In this document: positions 1 through 9,319 of the stretch, one piece after another
How the letters are laid out: each line of letters begins with the position of its first letter
Numbering within the stretch: the stretch's first letter is position 1
Assembly: GCA_900543165.1 (NCBI GenBank)
Contig: UQQQ01000002.1
Span: 1 to 64,000, forward strand
Length of the DNA: 64,000 nucleotides
Source of the DNA: an uncultured Dialister sp.
Lineage (GTDB): Bacteria > Bacillota > Negativicutes > Veillonellales > Dialisteraceae
Direction of reading: 5' to 3'
Program-made: the position numbers and the translations under genes
The notes under the pieces: generated by a model
Database searches by the model: none
What the model was told of the DNA's origin: nothing
The model's input: only the letters and a program-made list of their open reading frames with translations

Positions 1-257
1 AAGACAGCTGGGATAAGGTTTCCCGGTCACTCCTATGAGAGCTGCAAGTCCCCCGTGGCAGATGGAACGCGAAAATGAGATGATCGTTATTTCACATCGC
101 CTTTTTTGTGGTGTCAGACATGAGACTAGGAGACATCATACTTTTGCGCTTTCTGGTATCGTCATCAAAAGCGTTGCCGTGTGGCGTATCTTCCGGTGAG
201 AACGGGGTATGATTTCTACAAGCGCGGTAACATATCACACCTTATTTCCTTTAGTGG

Positions 258-286
258 TTGAGGAAATAGCCGATGCTCAGTATACT
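258..286 (+). promoter_or_regulatory. Sigma-A-type promoter for the macro-domain gene
   Basis: TTGAGG at 258-263 and TATACT at 281-286 are separated by 17 bases. It points at the gene starting at 496 and would give a leader of about 200 nt containing the palindromic repeat. Confidence 0.5.
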
Positions 287-311
287 AAGAGCAAAGACAG
301 GTGAATGATAT

Positions 312-458
312 AAGGAAACTCTGATTTGATATGTGTTTTCCTGCCATGCTTCGTCATACCCTCCTTACATAGCTCGCTATTCTGAGCGGCTTATTCCTTG
401 CCTTGCATGAAAATACAAGAGCCAAGGCGGACAACGATTGAATCCGTATTTTCCTTTA
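312..458 (-). repeat. Family A palindromic element, copy 1 (reversed)
   Basis: The element runs from GGAAACTCTGATTTG to CGATTGAATCCG and TTTTCC, so its ends are imperfect inverted repeats. Its middle contains CCTTACATAGCTCGCTATT, the reverse complement of the middle of the copy at 59697-59857, which shows that this copy lies in the opposite orientation. No ORF. See the copies at 59697 and 62050. Confidence 0.7.
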
Positions 459-495
459 AACACCTGCCAAAACCGTGACCAGAAAGGATGAAACC

Positions 496-1017
496 ATGCC
501 ATTTCAAATCATTCGAAACGATATTACCAAAATGAAAGTGGATGCCATCGTGAATGCCGCCTGCCCGACACTTTTGGGCGGGGGCGGGGTGGATGGCGCG
601 ATCCATCAGGCGGCGGGGCCGGAGCTCCTCGCGGAGTGCCGGACGCTCCATGGCTGCCAGACGGGGGAGGCGAAGATCACGAAGGGCTATCTTCTACCAG
701 CAAAATACGTGATCCACACCGTCGGGCCCATCTGGAAAGATGGGCAGCATGGAGAGGAAGGGTTTCTCATTTCCTGCTATAAGACATCCCTTGCCCTTGC
801 CTGCGCACGCGGCGTACGATCCATCGCGTTCCCGCTGATCTCCTCAGGTGCCTATGGCTATCCGAAAGACCAGGCACTCCGCATCGCCGTGCGTGCTATC
901 CGAGATTTCTTGTTGCACACCAAAGTGGATATGGAGATCTACCTTGTTCTTTATGATCGCGCCTCGTATGACACGGCTTGCAAACTATTCGATGGCATTG
1001 TCTCTTACATGGAGTAG
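496..1017 (+). CDS. Macro-domain ADP-ribose hydrolase (YmdB-like)
   Basis: A 173-residue single-domain macro protein, the usual length for stand-alone bacterial O-acetyl-ADP-ribose deacetylases/ADP-ribosylhydrolases. Visible family motifs are VDAIVNAA (15-22), the glycine-rich loop [16 protein letters not shown] (28-43), [20 protein letters not shown] and [12 protein letters not shown], which form the ADP-ribose pocket. The usual NAAN/NSAN is NAAC here. ATG 496 is preferred to an upstream in-frame GTG at 475 because AGAAAGGA lies 7 nt before it. It is monocistronic, with its own promoter at 258. Cytosolic; the physiological substrate (sirtuin product or ADP-ribosylated protein) cannot be told from sequence. 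Confidence 0.88.
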   Translation: MPFQIIRNDITKMKVDAIVNAACPTLLGGGGVDGAIHQAAGPELLAECRTLHGCQTGEAKITKGYLLPAKYVIHTVGPIWKDGQHGEEGFLISCYKTSLALACARGVRSIAFPLISSGAYGYPKDQALRIAVRAIRDFLLHTKVDMEIYLVLYDRASYDTACKLFDGIVSYME

Positions 1018-1027
1018 AAATAGTATA

Positions 1028-1090
1028 TAAAAATTCTTGCAGAATTTAACTCTGCGATTGAATCAGTATTTTCCTGATCCGTATTTCCTA
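1028..1090 (+). repeat. Family A element, right-half remnant
   Basis: TATAAAAATTCTTG, then ACTCTGCGATTGAATCAG and TTTTCC, match the right arm of the full copies at 59697 and 62050. The left arm is missing. It begins about 10 bases after the macro-gene stop and could fold only partly. Confidence 0.6.
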
Positions 1091-1401
1091 AAAAAGGTCA
1101 CTTTTTTCCGGCATTCTCGATGCTATGTATAGAAGCGGGAGAGAGCTTCCCGGAGATATCTGGCGACCGGATTTCCTTCATCCTAGGCAGAGGGAAGAAA
1201 GGACAGCGGATATGATGCGGCTCTCGAGCGTTTCTCCCTTCGACGGCTTCGCCCGGGAGGAGTCGGGGAAGGTGTGCAAGACAGTAAGACAATAAAAAAG
1301 ACAGGATGAAAATCCGAAGCCGAATAAAGTGGATCGCATTGACGACAAGATCAGGCTCGCCTTTAAGTGAGTAGAAGTCCTTGTTTCGACAAGGCCGCCC
1401 T

Positions 1402-1620
1402 ATGCCGGTCGCAAGAGATCGGAGCGCCATTCATCCAGATAGGTCGGATGGATTTGCGAATATACTGGTGCTGGACATGAATGCCTACGCGGAGCGGCAT
1501 GGAAATCAAGCGGTCTGAAAAAATCTGATGATTCCTGCGTGGCTGAATATATTTGTACAGACCAATCATGTGAACTTTTCTCAGGTTCTGCAAGATGCCC
1601 TGATCGCTATGTATCAGTGA
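1402..1620 (+). pseudogene. Decayed hicB-type antitoxin (C-terminal half)
   Basis: In one + frame from ATG 1402 the translation reads like the C-terminal half of a HicB antitoxin: AIHPDRSDGFANILVLDM, then NAYAERHGNQAV, a TGA stop at 1516-1518, and KNLMIPAWLNIFVQ followed by TNHVNFSQVLQDALIAMYQ to the stop at 1618-1620. The KKxLxIPxWLN...NxSQVLQxAL pattern is the ribbon-helix-helix DNA-binding end of HicB proteins. The N-terminal RNase-H-like half is not found (TAG at 1372 in frame) and no hicA toxin lies nearby, so this is a broken toxin-antitoxin remnant. Read-through of the single TGA is possible but less likely. Confidence 0.62.
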
Positions 1621-1840
1621 CAGATGACAAAGTGATACGTGCAAGGTGAGTATGCCCAAAAGAGAGAGACACTGTTTTTCAGGGGCTTTTTTCATGTCCT
1701 CGCGTGCTCTGCGTTATACTATTTGTCAAAGAACATGATGATGAATGATGAGAATGGGCTCAGCTTTTTACACTATAGGACGCGGTGAATCCATTTGTCG
1801 ATTGAGAAGCGACTATTTCGCTGTGATTATCCACTATACT

Positions 1841-1877
1841 AAGGAAACGCTGATACAATCTGAGATTCGATTTTCCT
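1841..1877. repeat. Family A short palindrome
   Basis: GGAAACGCTGATACAATC is followed by an imperfect inverted copy ending in GATTCGATTTTCC. It lies just after a TATACT hexamer at 1835. Confidence 0.5.
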
Positions 1878-2082
1878 AGGCGCTTTTCTGTACTGCCGTA
1901 TGAATGCCGTACACCGCCATGGCAAGGAGATCAAGGGTTGCGCTCGAGATGAGGAAACGGAATGACGGACTGTCTCATATGGCTTTTTATCCTGCTATGG
2001 GAGCCAACCTCTGCCCCAAAGCCTTCCCCTCGAGGGAAAATGCGTCTCAAATAGGTGGAAAATGAGAGTACCGCGTTCCTCG

Positions 2083-2255
2083 TATTGTCATTTCGAGCGA
2101 AGCAAGAAATCTTTCTTGCACACCGGTCAGACAAAAGATGTGAGGGGATCGGTAAACACCGTACTTCATACGACTTGGAATGACGGACTTCCTCATATGC
2201 ACTGTTTTCCCGCCTGCAAGAAAGATCCCCCGGCTGCGCTCGGGATGACGAAACG
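2083..2255. repeat. Family B inverted-arm module
   Basis: It opens with TATTGTCATTTCGAGCGAAG and closes with CTGCGCTCGGGATGACGAAA, the inverted arm. The interior has GTCAGAC, CACCGTACTTCATACGAC and TTGGAATGACGGAC. No ORF is conserved with other copies. Confidence 0.6.
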
Positions 2256-2617
2256 AGGGACGGGCTGTCTTACATTTCATCTCATCCCGCTGCGGGAGCC
2301 AACCTCCGCCCCTTCGGGGCACCTCCTTCCAAAGGAAGGAGGGAGAAGTTCAAGATCCTTCCCTCCATGGGGAAGGCAACGAAACGAGAATACCGCTGCC
2401 CCGCACCAAAAGCTTTCCCCTCGGGGGGAAGGTGCCCCGAAGGGATAGGGCACTGGCGGTATGAAAGAAAGTGGGGAAAGCGTCTCAAATTTGAAAACAG
2501 AAAATAACGATTTTCCTTTATATGCATCCTCATAGGTTAAGAGGTTCTGAAGGTTCAAAAGATTCACGGGGGTTCCATCTTTTGTGAATACCATATATTC
2601 AAAATTCTGCGGCGATT

Positions 2618-2656
2618 AGGAAAACACTGATTCTACGATTGAATCAGCGTTTCCTT
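2618..2656. repeat. Family A short palindrome (39 bp)
   Basis: AGGAAAACACTGATTC, a short TACGAT core, then TGAATCAGCGTTTCCT: a nearly perfect hairpin retaining only the element termini. Closely similar to 57152-57190. Confidence 0.7.
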
Positions 2657-3011
2657 AGATCCTTCGACTCAGTTCTCCTGTTTCAGATAAGCCATTTTTT
2701 TAACATACGACGTTTTTCTCCGCTCAGGATGACGAAATGCCCCGCTGAACCCTGCACTCTGAACCCTGAACCCTTGAAGTTTGAAAGCAGGGATGAGTGG
2801 CTAGGGATTAGGAGCGCCGAGCGACCGGTGACTAGTGACTTGAATACAACCTTCGGGCATCGCCATTATTTTTACTCCGCGGCGCTTCTATATTTTATGC
2901 GCCGCACCAGCACTCCTAACTCCTAACTGGCGAGCAGAGCTTTCATCACCAATCAAGGGATGCCCCGCCCAGGGCTAACCCTGAACCCGACAACCCATTT
3001 CATTTCCCCCC

Positions 3012-3041
3012 TTGTGAAAGATGAAAGTTGTATTATATAAT
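3012..3041 (+). promoter_or_regulatory. Promoter of pnp
   Basis: TTGTGA at 3012-3017 and TATAAT at 3036-3041 have an 18-base spacer, 43 bases before the TTG start of pnp. Confidence 0.6.
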
Positions 3042-3083
3042 AAGTAGTCGTATAAAGAAGCATTTACTAAGGAGGAACAGGAA

Positions 3084-5174
3084 TTGTTCAAAACATTTGA
3101 AATGGAACTGGCCGGTCGTCCACTGATCATTGAGACTGGTAAAATGGCCAAGCAGGCGAATGGCGCTGTACTGGTCAGATATGGGGATACCGCTGTCCTC
3201 GTCGCTACGACGGCGAGCAAGGAGCCTCGCGAAGGCACGGATTTCTTCCCGCTGACTGTCGACTATGAAGAGAAGATGTATGCTGTTGGCAAGATGCCGG
3301 GGGGATTCCTTCGCCGTGAAGGCCGTCCGGGAAATTCGGCGATCCTCTGTGCGCGTCTGATCGACCGTCCGATCCGTCCTCTGTTTGATAAAAGATGCAG
3401 AAATGATATCCATGTCGTAGCGACGGTGCTCTCTGTCGACTATGACAATGCACCGGAGCTGTGCGGCATGATCGGCGCATCTGCGTCCATCGGTATTTCC
3501 GATATCCCGTGGGACGGCCCGATCGCCGGTGTCCGCGTGGGCCGCGTGGATGGCAAGTATGTCATCAACCCGACACAGGAAGAGATGGCAGCGTCCACGA
3601 TGAATGTGACGGTCGCCGGCTCGGAAGAGGCGATCATGATGGTCGAAGGCGGTGCGCAGGAAGCACCGGAGGAAGAAGTCCTCGATGCGATCATGTTCGG
3701 CCATGAGACGATCAAGGAGATCTGCCGTTTCCAGAAAAAGATCATCGAAGAAGTCGGCAAGGAAAAGCGCGTGCTGACCTTCCCGGAAGTCCCGGCAGAG
3801 ATCGAAAAAGATGTCGAAGCGTTCGCGACCGAGTCCCTGAAGAAGGCGATCTTCGATGCGGATAAGCTGCGCCGCGATGGCAATATCGCTGCTGCGAAGA
3901 AGGAAGCGATGGCACATTTCGCTGACATTTACCCGGAACATCTCTCTGATGTGGCAGATGCGCTCGACCATCTGACGAAGGAAATCGTCCGTCACACCAT
4001 CACGAATGAAGGTATCCGTCCGGATGGCAGAAAGCTGACGGAAATCCGCCCGATCACCTGTGAAGTCGGACTGCTCCCGCGTGTTCACGGATCGGCGCTC
4101 TTCACCCGCGGCCAGACGCAGGCGCTCTCCATCACTACGCTGGCTCCGATGTCGGAAACTCAGATCATCGACGACCTCACCCCGGTCACCGAGAAGAGAT
4201 ACATCCATCAGTACAATTTCCCGTCCTACTGCGTCGGCGAGACGAAAGGCTCCCGCGGTCCGGGACGCCGTGAGATTGGCCATGGTGCACTCGCAGAACG
4301 TGCGCTCCTCCCGGTCATCCCGAGTGTCGATGAATTCCCGTATGCGATCCGCGTCGTTTCTGAAATCCTGGAATCCAATGGTTCTTCCTCGCAGGCTTCT
4401 GTCTGCGGCAGCACCATGTCCCTCATGAATGCAGGCGTACCGATCAAGGCACCGGTCGCAGGCATCGCGATGGGCCTCATCGAAGACGGCGGCAAATTCT
4501 CCATTCTTTCCGATATTCAGGGCATGGAAGATGCGCTGGGCGATATGGACTTCAAGGTCGCTGGTACGGCAAAGGGCGTCAATGCCATCCAGATGGATAT
4601 CAAAGTCCATGGCATTTCTAGAGACATCCTGCTGACCGCGCTGAAACAGGCCCATGAAGGCCGCCTCTACATCCTCGGCAAGATGGCAGAATGCATCGAT
4701 AAACCGGCAGAACATCTCTCCAAGTATGCGCCGAAGATCATTTCTCTCACCATCCCGGTCGACAAGATCCGTGTCGTCATCGGCAGCGGCGGAAAGACCA
4801 TCAATAAGATCATCTCTGAAACCGGTGCGAAACTCGACGTCGAGGAAGACGGTCGCGTATACATCGCTTCCGAAGATGAAGCCGCTGCCCAGAAGGCAAA
4901 AGCAATGGTCGAATCCCTCGTGAAGGAAGTCGAAGTCGGCGAGACATACCTCGGCCGCGTCACCCGCCTTATGAAGTTCGGCGCTTTCGTAGAAATCCTG
5001 CCGGGCAAGGAAGGCCTCGTCCATGTCTCCCAGCTCGCTCTCCAGAGAGTCGAGAAGCCGGAAGACATCGTCCATGAAGGCGATGAGATCATGGTCAAGG
5101 TCACGGAAATCGATGACAAGGGCCGTATCAATCTTTCCCGAAAAGCTCTGCTGCTGGAAAAGAAGAATAAGTAA
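3084..5174 (+). CDS. pnp: Polyribonucleotide nucleotidyltransferase (PNPase)
   Basis: A 696-residue protein of normal PNPase length. It degrades RNA 3' to 5' phosphorolytically, as a trimer and often in a degradosome. Domains in order: RNase PH core 1 (about 10-140, with [10 protein letters not shown]), a helical linker, RNase PH core 2 (about 310-540, with [19 protein letters not shown]), a KH domain (about 555-610, GSGGKTINK loop) and an S1 domain (about 615-690, [20 protein letters not shown]). The start is TTG 3084, seven bases after GGAGGA; no better ATG exists because homology begins at once ([13 protein letters not shown]). rpsO, the usual upstream neighbour, is not in the window; pnp is monocistronic with its own promoter. 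Confidence 0.97.
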   Translation: MFKTFEMELAGRPLIIETGKMAKQANGAVLVRYGDTAVLVATTASKEPREGTDFFPLTVDYEEKMYAVGKMPGGFLRREGRPGNSAILCARLIDRPIRPLFDKRCRNDIHVVATVLSVDYDNAPELCGMIGASASIGISDIPWDGPIAGVRVGRVDGKYVINPTQEEMAASTMNVTVAGSEEAIMMVEGGAQEAPEEEVLDAIMFGHETIKEICRFQKKIIEEVGKEKRVLTFPEVPAEIEKDVEAFATESLKKAIFDADKLRRDGNIAAAKKEAMAHFADIYPEHLSDVADALDHLTKEIVRHTITNEGIRPDGRKLTEIRPITCEVGLLPRVHGSALFTRGQTQALSITTLAPMSETQIIDDLTPVTEKRYIHQYNFPSYCVGETKGSRGPGRREIGHGALAERALLPVIPSVDEFPYAIRVVSEILESNGSSSQASVCGSTMSLMNAGVPIKAPVAGIAMGLIEDGGKFSILSDIQGMEDALGDMDFKVAGTAKGVNAIQMDIKVHGISRDILLTALKQAHEGRLYILGKMAECIDKPAEHLSKYAPKIISLTIPVDKIRVVIGSGGKTINKIISETGAKLDVEEDGRVYIASEDEAAAQKAKAMVESLVKEVEVGETYLGRVTRLMKFGAFVEILPGKEGLVHVSQLALQRVEKPEDIVHEGDEIMVKVTEIDDKGRINLSRKALLLEKKNK

Positions 5175-5317
5175 GACTGTGCTGAGGGTCCTTTAGGGGG
5201 CGTGAGGCGTATCATACCATGGAGGCGCCGCAGTGCTGCTTTCGGATCTATGGCATCTCTTGGGGAGACGCCGAGACTGCGATCACACAAGCGTTTCTTT
5301 CACTCACCTATTATGGG

Positions 5318-5385
5318 AAAAGCCCGGCGGGTTCCGGTGGTTCGTCTCGAAAGAGCAGGAGCCCCGGGCGCGTCGGGCTTTTTCG
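5318..5385 (+). terminator. Terminator downstream of pnp
   Basis: AAAAGCCCGGCG pairs with CGTCGGGCTTTTT across a long internal region that can also fold (GGTTCCGGTGG / CAGGAGCCCCGGG). The 140 bases between the pnp stop and this hairpin contain no recognisable gene or riboswitch. Confidence 0.6.
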
Positions 5386-5726
5386 CTTGGTGAGGATGAG
5401 ACTTGGAGACTGAGAGACTAGGAGACTAAGAGACATTTTTCCCCGTATCGTCATCCCGACCGAAGTGGAGGGATCTTTATTGCACAACGCTTATCAGTAT
5501 GCATGTGGTGATAGGGAAATGACGTCTTGCTGAGGCTGTGCTACGGATTTCCTCACATATACCATTTTCCTGTCTGCAAGAAGGATCGAGGGCTATGCTT
5601 CCGATGACGGTACGGGAGATCTGCCACTACAACTCTGAAGTTTGAAAGCAGGGATCGCGGCGAAGCTGTCACCACGATCCTGAACCTGTCCACATGAACC
5701 CTATTTCTATAAGGAGAATCCATTCT
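5386..5726. repeat. Repeat block between pnp and dut
   Basis: Family F words (GAGACTGAGAGACTAGGAGAC) near 5399-5435 in shortened form, a family B module at 5445-5616 (arms TCGTCATCCCGACCG and CCGATGACGGTACGGG) and family E text (GTTTGAAAGCAGGGATCG, GGCGAAGCTGTC) up to about 5690. The B module is nearly the same as the one at 6802-6974, including TTATTGCACAA and GATAGGGAAATGACGTC. Confidence 0.65.
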
Positions 5727-6179
5727 ATGACAAAAACAAGAGGTTTTGAAATCCTGTCCACGTGGCAGGGGAAAGACATCCATCTGCCGGAAAGAAAAAC
5801 GGAAAAGAGCGCCGGCTATGACATCGAATGCGGCGAAGACATCGATCTCATCCCGCATCAAGTGACGCTCATCAAAACCGGGCTGAAAGCGTATATGAAA
5901 GATGACGAATACCTCGCCATTTTCATCCGTTCGAGCATGGCGATCAAGAAAGGGCTTTTCCTTGCGAACAGCACCGGCATTATCGATGCGGACTATTACA
6001 ATAATGAAGACAACGAAGGGCATCTCATGGTCGCTGTCTATAATACGAAGGATGAACCATTCCATGTGAATAAAGGCGATCGTGTGGCACAGGGGATTTT
6101 CACGAAATACCTCACCAGGGATGATGACCATGCTGAAGGTGTACGCACCGGCGGCGTAGGAAGCACAGGTGTGAAATGA
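5727..6179 (+). CDS. dut: dUTP diphosphatase (trimeric dUTPase family)
   Basis: A 150-residue protein hydrolysing dUTP to dUMP, which keeps uracil out of DNA and supplies dTMP synthesis. All five dUTPase motifs are present: SAGYDI (28-33), IRSSMAIKKG (67-76), NSTGIIDADYYNNEDNEGH (81-99), GDRVAQGIF (117-125) and RTGGVGSTG (140-148). Motifs 2, 3 and 5 differ from the textbook forms (RSGLAxKxG, GVIDSDYRGE, RGxGGFGSTG) but match a known Firmicute variant. ATG 5727 follows AAGGAGAA by 8 nt; an upstream in-frame ATG at 5694 has no binding site. Its stop overlaps the next ATG (ATGA), so it is translationally coupled to the nudix gene. Confidence 0.93.
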   Translation: MTKTRGFEILSTWQGKDIHLPERKTEKSAGYDIECGEDIDLIPHQVTLIKTGLKAYMKDDEYLAIFIRSSMAIKKGLFLANSTGIIDADYYNNEDNEGHLMVAVYNTKDEPFHVNKGDRVAQGIFTKYLTRDDDHAEGVRTGGVGSTGVK

Positions 6180-6715
6180 GCATAGAAAAAGAAAAGCTGA
6201 TCCATCGCGCGCCCGCCTTCGAGGGGCGGATGCTGCACGTCTTCGATGATGAAGTGGAAATCCATGGGCACAGAACCACGCGGGAGGTCGTCCTGCATCC
6301 GGGGGCGTCCGCCATCATCCCTGTCACCGAGGAGGGAGAGATCCTCTTCGTCCGTCAGTATCGCTATGCGGTCGAGCAGCCGCTTCTGGAAATCCCAGCT
6401 GGCAAACTCGATGGGGGAGAAGACCCCGATATCTGTGCGGCAAGGGAACTCACGGAAGAAACCGGCTACAAGACGGAGCACATGGAAAAGCTCGGCTACG
6501 TCTATACCACGCCGGGATTCTGCAATGAGACCATCCACCTCTACCTCGCCGACCATCTGGTGAAGTCGCACCAGCACCTCGATGAGGATGAATTTCTGGA
6601 TGTCATCCGTCTCCCGATCGATAAGGTCTATGAGATGGTGGATCGCGGAGAAATCTACGATGCGAAGACCCTCGCGGCTCTCGCCATGGCGAGGACGAGA
6701 CTGATGAGACAGTAG
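6176..6715 (+). CDS. ADP-ribose pyrophosphatase-like nudix hydrolase
   Basis: A 179-residue NudF-type protein. The nudix box is complete at residues 76-98: G76, E82, then RELTEETG (90-97), which positions the metal ions. Upstream FVRQYRYAVEQPLLEIPAG is typical of the ADP-ribose pyrophosphatase branch, which splits ADP-ribose into AMP and ribose 5-phosphate. The ATG overlaps the dut stop by 4 nt, so the two genes are one nucleotide-housecleaning operon ending at a strong terminator. ADP-ribose links it loosely to the macro-domain gene at 496, but they are not adjacent. Confidence 0.9.
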   Translation: MSIEKEKLIHRAPAFEGRMLHVFDDEVEIHGHRTTREVVLHPGASAIIPVTEEGEILFVRQYRYAVEQPLLEIPAGKLDGGEDPDICAARELTEETGYKTEHMEKLGYVYTTPGFCNETIHLYLADHLVKSHQHLDEDEFLDVIRLPIDKVYEMVDRGEIYDAKTLAALAMARTRLMRQ

Positions 6716-6724
6716 AAATGAAGG

Positions 6725-6756
6725 AGCGGCGCCAGCATATGAGCGCCGCTTTTTTA
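6725..6756 (+). terminator. Rho-independent terminator of dut operon
   Basis: AGCGGCGC, a 10-base loop, GCGCCGCT, then TTTTTT, starting 10 bases after the stop codon. Confidence 0.85.
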
Positions 6757-7345
6757 TAATGACTAAAAGACTAGGAGACATTAGACGGCAGACATTTCCC
6801 TCGTATCGTCATCCCGACCGAAGTGGAGGGATCTTTATTGCACAATGCTTATCAGCATGAATGCGGTGATAGGGAAATGACGTCTTGCTGAGGCTGCTTT
6901 ACGGATTTCCTCACATACACCATTTCCCTGTCTGCAAGAAGGATCTCTCGGCTACGCTCGAGATGACGGTACGGGAAAACGCTCACCTCACATGTTTCAG
7001 TTGTCTTTCATACCGCTAGTGCCCTATCCGCCCCTACGGGGCACCTTCCCCTCGAGGGGAAGGCTTTTGATGCGGGGGGAAGCGGTATTCTCATTTTGTA
7101 ATCTTTGTCATTCGAGGCTCAGGGACTCACGCTTTTCCCATATGTGCCTTGCACTTCTCCGCTTTCCTCATCTGTCTTTCAGGCCGCTAGAACCCTATCC
7201 GGCTCGCTGCGCTCGCCACCTTCCCCACGCGGGGAAGGCTGGCGATACGAGGGAAACCTGCCACCCGCAGACCTTCGGGCATCGCCCCATATATATTTGC
7301 GGCGAAGCCGCCACCACAACCCTGAACCCTGAACCCTTTTTCCTA
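6757..7345. repeat. Repeat block before the serS T-box
   Basis: Family F words (GACTAAAAGACTAGGAGAC), a family B module at 6802-6974, family G hairpins (CCGCCCCTACGGGGCACC; TTCCCCTCGAGGGGAAGG at about 7048-7066; CCCCACGCGGGG near 7213), then family E text at 7270-7340 (CTTCGGGCATCGCCC, GGCGAAGCCGCC, CCCTGAACCCTGAACCC). No gene seen. Confidence 0.7.
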
Positions 7346-7374
7346 TTGCAAAACACTGACGAACTCGCTATAAT
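7346..7374 (+). promoter_or_regulatory. Promoter of the serS T-box leader
   Basis: TTGCAA at 7346-7351 and TATAAT at 7369-7374, spacer 17. It begins immediately after the last CCCTGAACCC repeat. Confidence 0.75.
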
Positions 7375-7380
7375 ACTAAT

Positions 7381-7580
7381 AACGCAGGGAAAGAGAAAAT
7401 CTTTTTCAGATGTCTTTCAGAGACAGGGCGGCTGGTGAGAGCCCTGGCAGATGAGAAAGTTTCCACTCAGGAGCGGCCGATGAAGAATCGGACGGCAGGC
7501 AGCCGATATCAGCTATGAGCTGGCTTATGCAAATTGGGTGGCACCGCGATGACTTCGTCCCATGGAGGGAAGAAGTCTTT
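7381..7580 (+). promoter_or_regulatory. Serine T-box leader (tRNA-sensing riboswitch)
   Basis: Stem I apical sequence GGCGGCTGGTGAGAGCC is near 7427-7444. The specifier region reads TTTCCACTCAGGAG, giving a UCC (serine) specifier at 7462-7464. The conserved T-box TGGGTGGCACCGCG is at 7535-7548, and the terminator GACTTCGTCCC / GGGAAGAAGTC followed by TTTTTATTT is at 7551-7583. Uncharged tRNA-Ser should pair with UCC and the T-box and block termination, raising serS expression when serine charging falls. Unusually, about 320 nt of repeat DNA separate the terminator from the serS start. Confidence 0.9.
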
Positions 7581-7904
7581 TTATTTGCTTTGATTTGGAT
7601 GACTGGCAGCTAGTGACTAATGACTAGAGATTGGGGGCTCTTCCCATGTGAGCAGCCCCTTGGAGAAGGGGCGCGCCAAAGGCGCAGGATGGATCCTCGA
7701 AGCGGCATGAAAGCTCATGTTGGATTGGATATTCTCCTCATGCGCCTTACTTTATCGAGCTCTGTGACTTCATCAGCATTTTCTGAAAGTCTCTTCTGCG
7801 CTTGACCATCTTATGCGCCGCACCAGCATCCTGAACCCATCATTATTTCCGTCAGATGAGGAAATCCGATTTCCTATCTTATATTTCCTAAAGGGAGCGA
7901 TACT
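7581..7904. repeat. Repeat insertion between T-box and serS
   Basis: Family D words (GGCAGCTAGTGACTAATGAC) and a degenerate family C module at 7643-7716 (AGCAGCCCCTTGGAGAAGG, GGCGCGCC). The rest to 7895 is unassigned. The serS ribosome binding site AAAGGGAGCG is at its end. No second promoter is obvious. Confidence 0.6.
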
Positions 7905-9209
7905 ATGTTAGACATGAAATTCATCAGAGAACACGCAGACGAAGTGAAGCAGAACCTCGTCAATCGTCACAATCCGTTCGATCTGGACGAAGTCCTCGCA
8001 CTGGACGGCAAGAGAAGAGAACTCCTGCGCGATACCGAAGCGCTGAAGAGCGAAAAGAATGCAGAATCCAAGAAGATCGCGATGGCGAAGAAGAATGGCG
8101 AAGATGCGGCAGATGCTATCGCTCGCATGAGAGAAGTCGGACAGAAGATTTCTGCCATCGATAAGGAACTCGGTGAAGTCGAAGCGAAGCTGAATGAACT
8201 GCTTCTCCATATCCCGAATATGTGCGACAAGTCTGTCCCGGTCGGCAAAGATGACAGCGAAAATCCGGAAGTCCGCAAATGGGGCGAGATCCCGACCTTT
8301 GATTTCCCGATCAAGGCGCACTATGAGCTCGGCGATACCCTCGGCATCCTTGATGCAGAAAGAGCGGGGAAGGTCTCCGGCGCGCGTTTCTATTTCTACC
8401 TCTCGCAGGCAGCCCGCCTCGAAAGAGCGGTATACAACTTCATGCTCGATGTGCATACACAGCAGAATGACTACACCGAAGTCATCCCGCCCTACATCAT
8501 CAATGGCAAGTCCATGCAGGGCACCGGCCAGCTGCCGAAATTCGCTGATGATATGTACAAAGTCGAAGGCGAAAGCATGTACATGACGCCGACAGCTGAA
8601 GTGCCGCTGACGAATTATTTCTCCGGTGAAATCCTCGATGGCGCGCTGCTGCCTGTCCATCTGACTGCGCTCACCCCATGCTTCCGTAAAGAAGCGGGCT
8701 CTGCCGGTAAGGATACCCGCGGCCTCATCCGCCAGCACCAGTTCCATAAGGTAGAAATGGTGAAGTACTGCAAGCCGGAAGACAGCTGGGATGAGCTGGA
8801 ATCTCTGACGGCAGAAGCGGAAAAGATCCTCCAGCTGCTCAAGATCCCGTACCATGTCGTCTGCCTCTGCACCGGCGATATAGGCTTCTCCTCCGCGAAG
8901 ACCTATGATATCGAAGTCTGGATGCCGGCACAGGATAAGTACAGAGAAATCTCCTCCTGCTCGAACTGCCTCGATTTCCAGGCACGCCGCGCAAATATCC
9001 GCTTCCGCAGAACCGCGGGCGCGAAACCGGAATTCGTCCATACGCTGAATGGCTCCGGCCTCGCTGTCGGCCGTACTGTCGCTGCTATCATGGAAAATTA
9101 CCAGCAGGCTGACGGCACCATCCGCGTCCCGGATGTCCTCGTACCGTACATGAATGGCGTGACCGTCATCGGCAAAAGAGAAGCCTTCAAGAGCTCCAAA
9201 GGAGAATGA
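7905..9209 (+). CDS. serS: Serine--tRNA ligase
   Basis: A 434-residue class II aminoacyl-tRNA synthetase charging tRNA-Ser (and tRNA-Sec where present). The N-terminal antiparallel coiled-coil arm that grips the long variable arm covers about residues 30-105 (rich in K/E, for example [17 protein letters not shown]). Motif 2 is [15 protein letters not shown] (about 259-274) and motif 3 [19 protein letters not shown] (about 381-400). ATG 7905 follows AAAGGGAGCG. Transcription is expected to be under the UCC T-box leader upstream. Followed by the 6S-like RNA. Confidence 0.97.
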   Translation: MLDMKFIREHADEVKQNLVNRHNPFDLDEVLALDGKRRELLRDTEALKSEKNAESKKIAMAKKNGEDAADAIARMREVGQKISAIDKELGEVEAKLNELLLHIPNMCDKSVPVGKDDSENPEVRKWGEIPTFDFPIKAHYELGDTLGILDAERAGKVSGARFYFYLSQAARLERAVYNFMLDVHTQQNDYTEVIPPYIINGKSMQGTGQLPKFADDMYKVEGESMYMTPTAEVPLTNYFSGEILDGALLPVHLTALTPCFRKEAGSAGKDTRGLIRQHQFHKVEMVKYCKPEDSWDELESLTAEAEKILQLLKIPYHVVCLCTGDIGFSSAKTYDIEVWMPAQDKYREISSCSNCLDFQARRANIRFRRTAGAKPEFVHTLNGSGLAVGRTVAAIMENYQQADGTIRVPDVLVPYMNGVTVIGKREAFKSSKGE

Positions 9210-9284
9210 GTGAAACATGGGGATGGGGGCAGGCGGTGATCTGTCACCGATCGCTCCGGATCCCTGCTATGTCTCATAAATTTC

Positions 9285-9313
9285 TTGTAAATCTCATGCA
9301 AATTTGCTATACT
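9285..9313 (+). promoter_or_regulatory. Promoter of the 6S-like RNA
   Basis: TTGTAA at 9285-9290 and TATACT at 9308-9313, spacer 17; transcription would begin near 9320. Confidence 0.65.
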
Positions 9314-9319
9314 ACATGT

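Larger units (their letters stand above)
1..495. other. Intergenic leader of the macro-domain gene
   Basis: No gene is recognised. A short frame is open from base 1 to a stop at 76-78 and could be the tail of a gene cut by the window edge, but its 25 codons match nothing I know. The stretch holds a family F word near 118-135 (ATGAGACTAGGAGACATC), a promoter at 258-286 and a reversed family A palindromic element at 312-458, which would be transcribed in the untranslated leader of the next gene. Confidence 0.5.
1621..3011. repeat. Gene-free repeat block before pnp
   Basis: About 1.4 kb with no convincing gene. It contains short family A copies (1841-1877, 2618-2656), a family B module (2083-2255), GC-rich family G hairpins around 2300-2340 and 2405-2445 (CCCCTTCGGGGCACC, CTTTCCCCTCGGGGGGAAGG), family E text at 2745-2795 (CCCTGAACCCTTGAAG) and family D words at 2795-2845. 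The ORFs here are translations of repeats. Confidence 0.7.

Noticed and set aside
1..78. C-terminal end of a gene cut by the window edge
   Set aside because: Only 25 codons are visible and they match nothing recognisable; an open stretch this short is expected by chance.
1363..1695. 110-codon minus-strand frame
   Set aside because: It is the shadow of the hicB-like remnant on the + strand and has no family features of its own.
2062..2594. Overlapping ORFs of 83-128 codons on both strands
   Set aside because: They are translations of family B and G repeats; the same peptides (FERSKKS, GRRCPEGAEVG) recur wherever those repeats occur.
3033..5075. 680-codon open frame antisense to pnp
   Set aside because: It mirrors the pnp codons, has no ribosome binding site and no recognisable domain; pnp is unambiguous. 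The same applies to long antisense frames over serS (7908-9218), uvrB (24295-25446), murE (35455-36894), murF (36986-38317), murG (41430-42719), hom (50575-51957) and abgA (55848-57050).
5175..5320. Riboswitch downstream of pnp
   Set aside because: The stretch is structured-looking but has no conserved core of the TPP, SAM, lysine, FMN, cobalamin, glycine or preQ1 classes, and the next gene is over 350 bases away past repeats.
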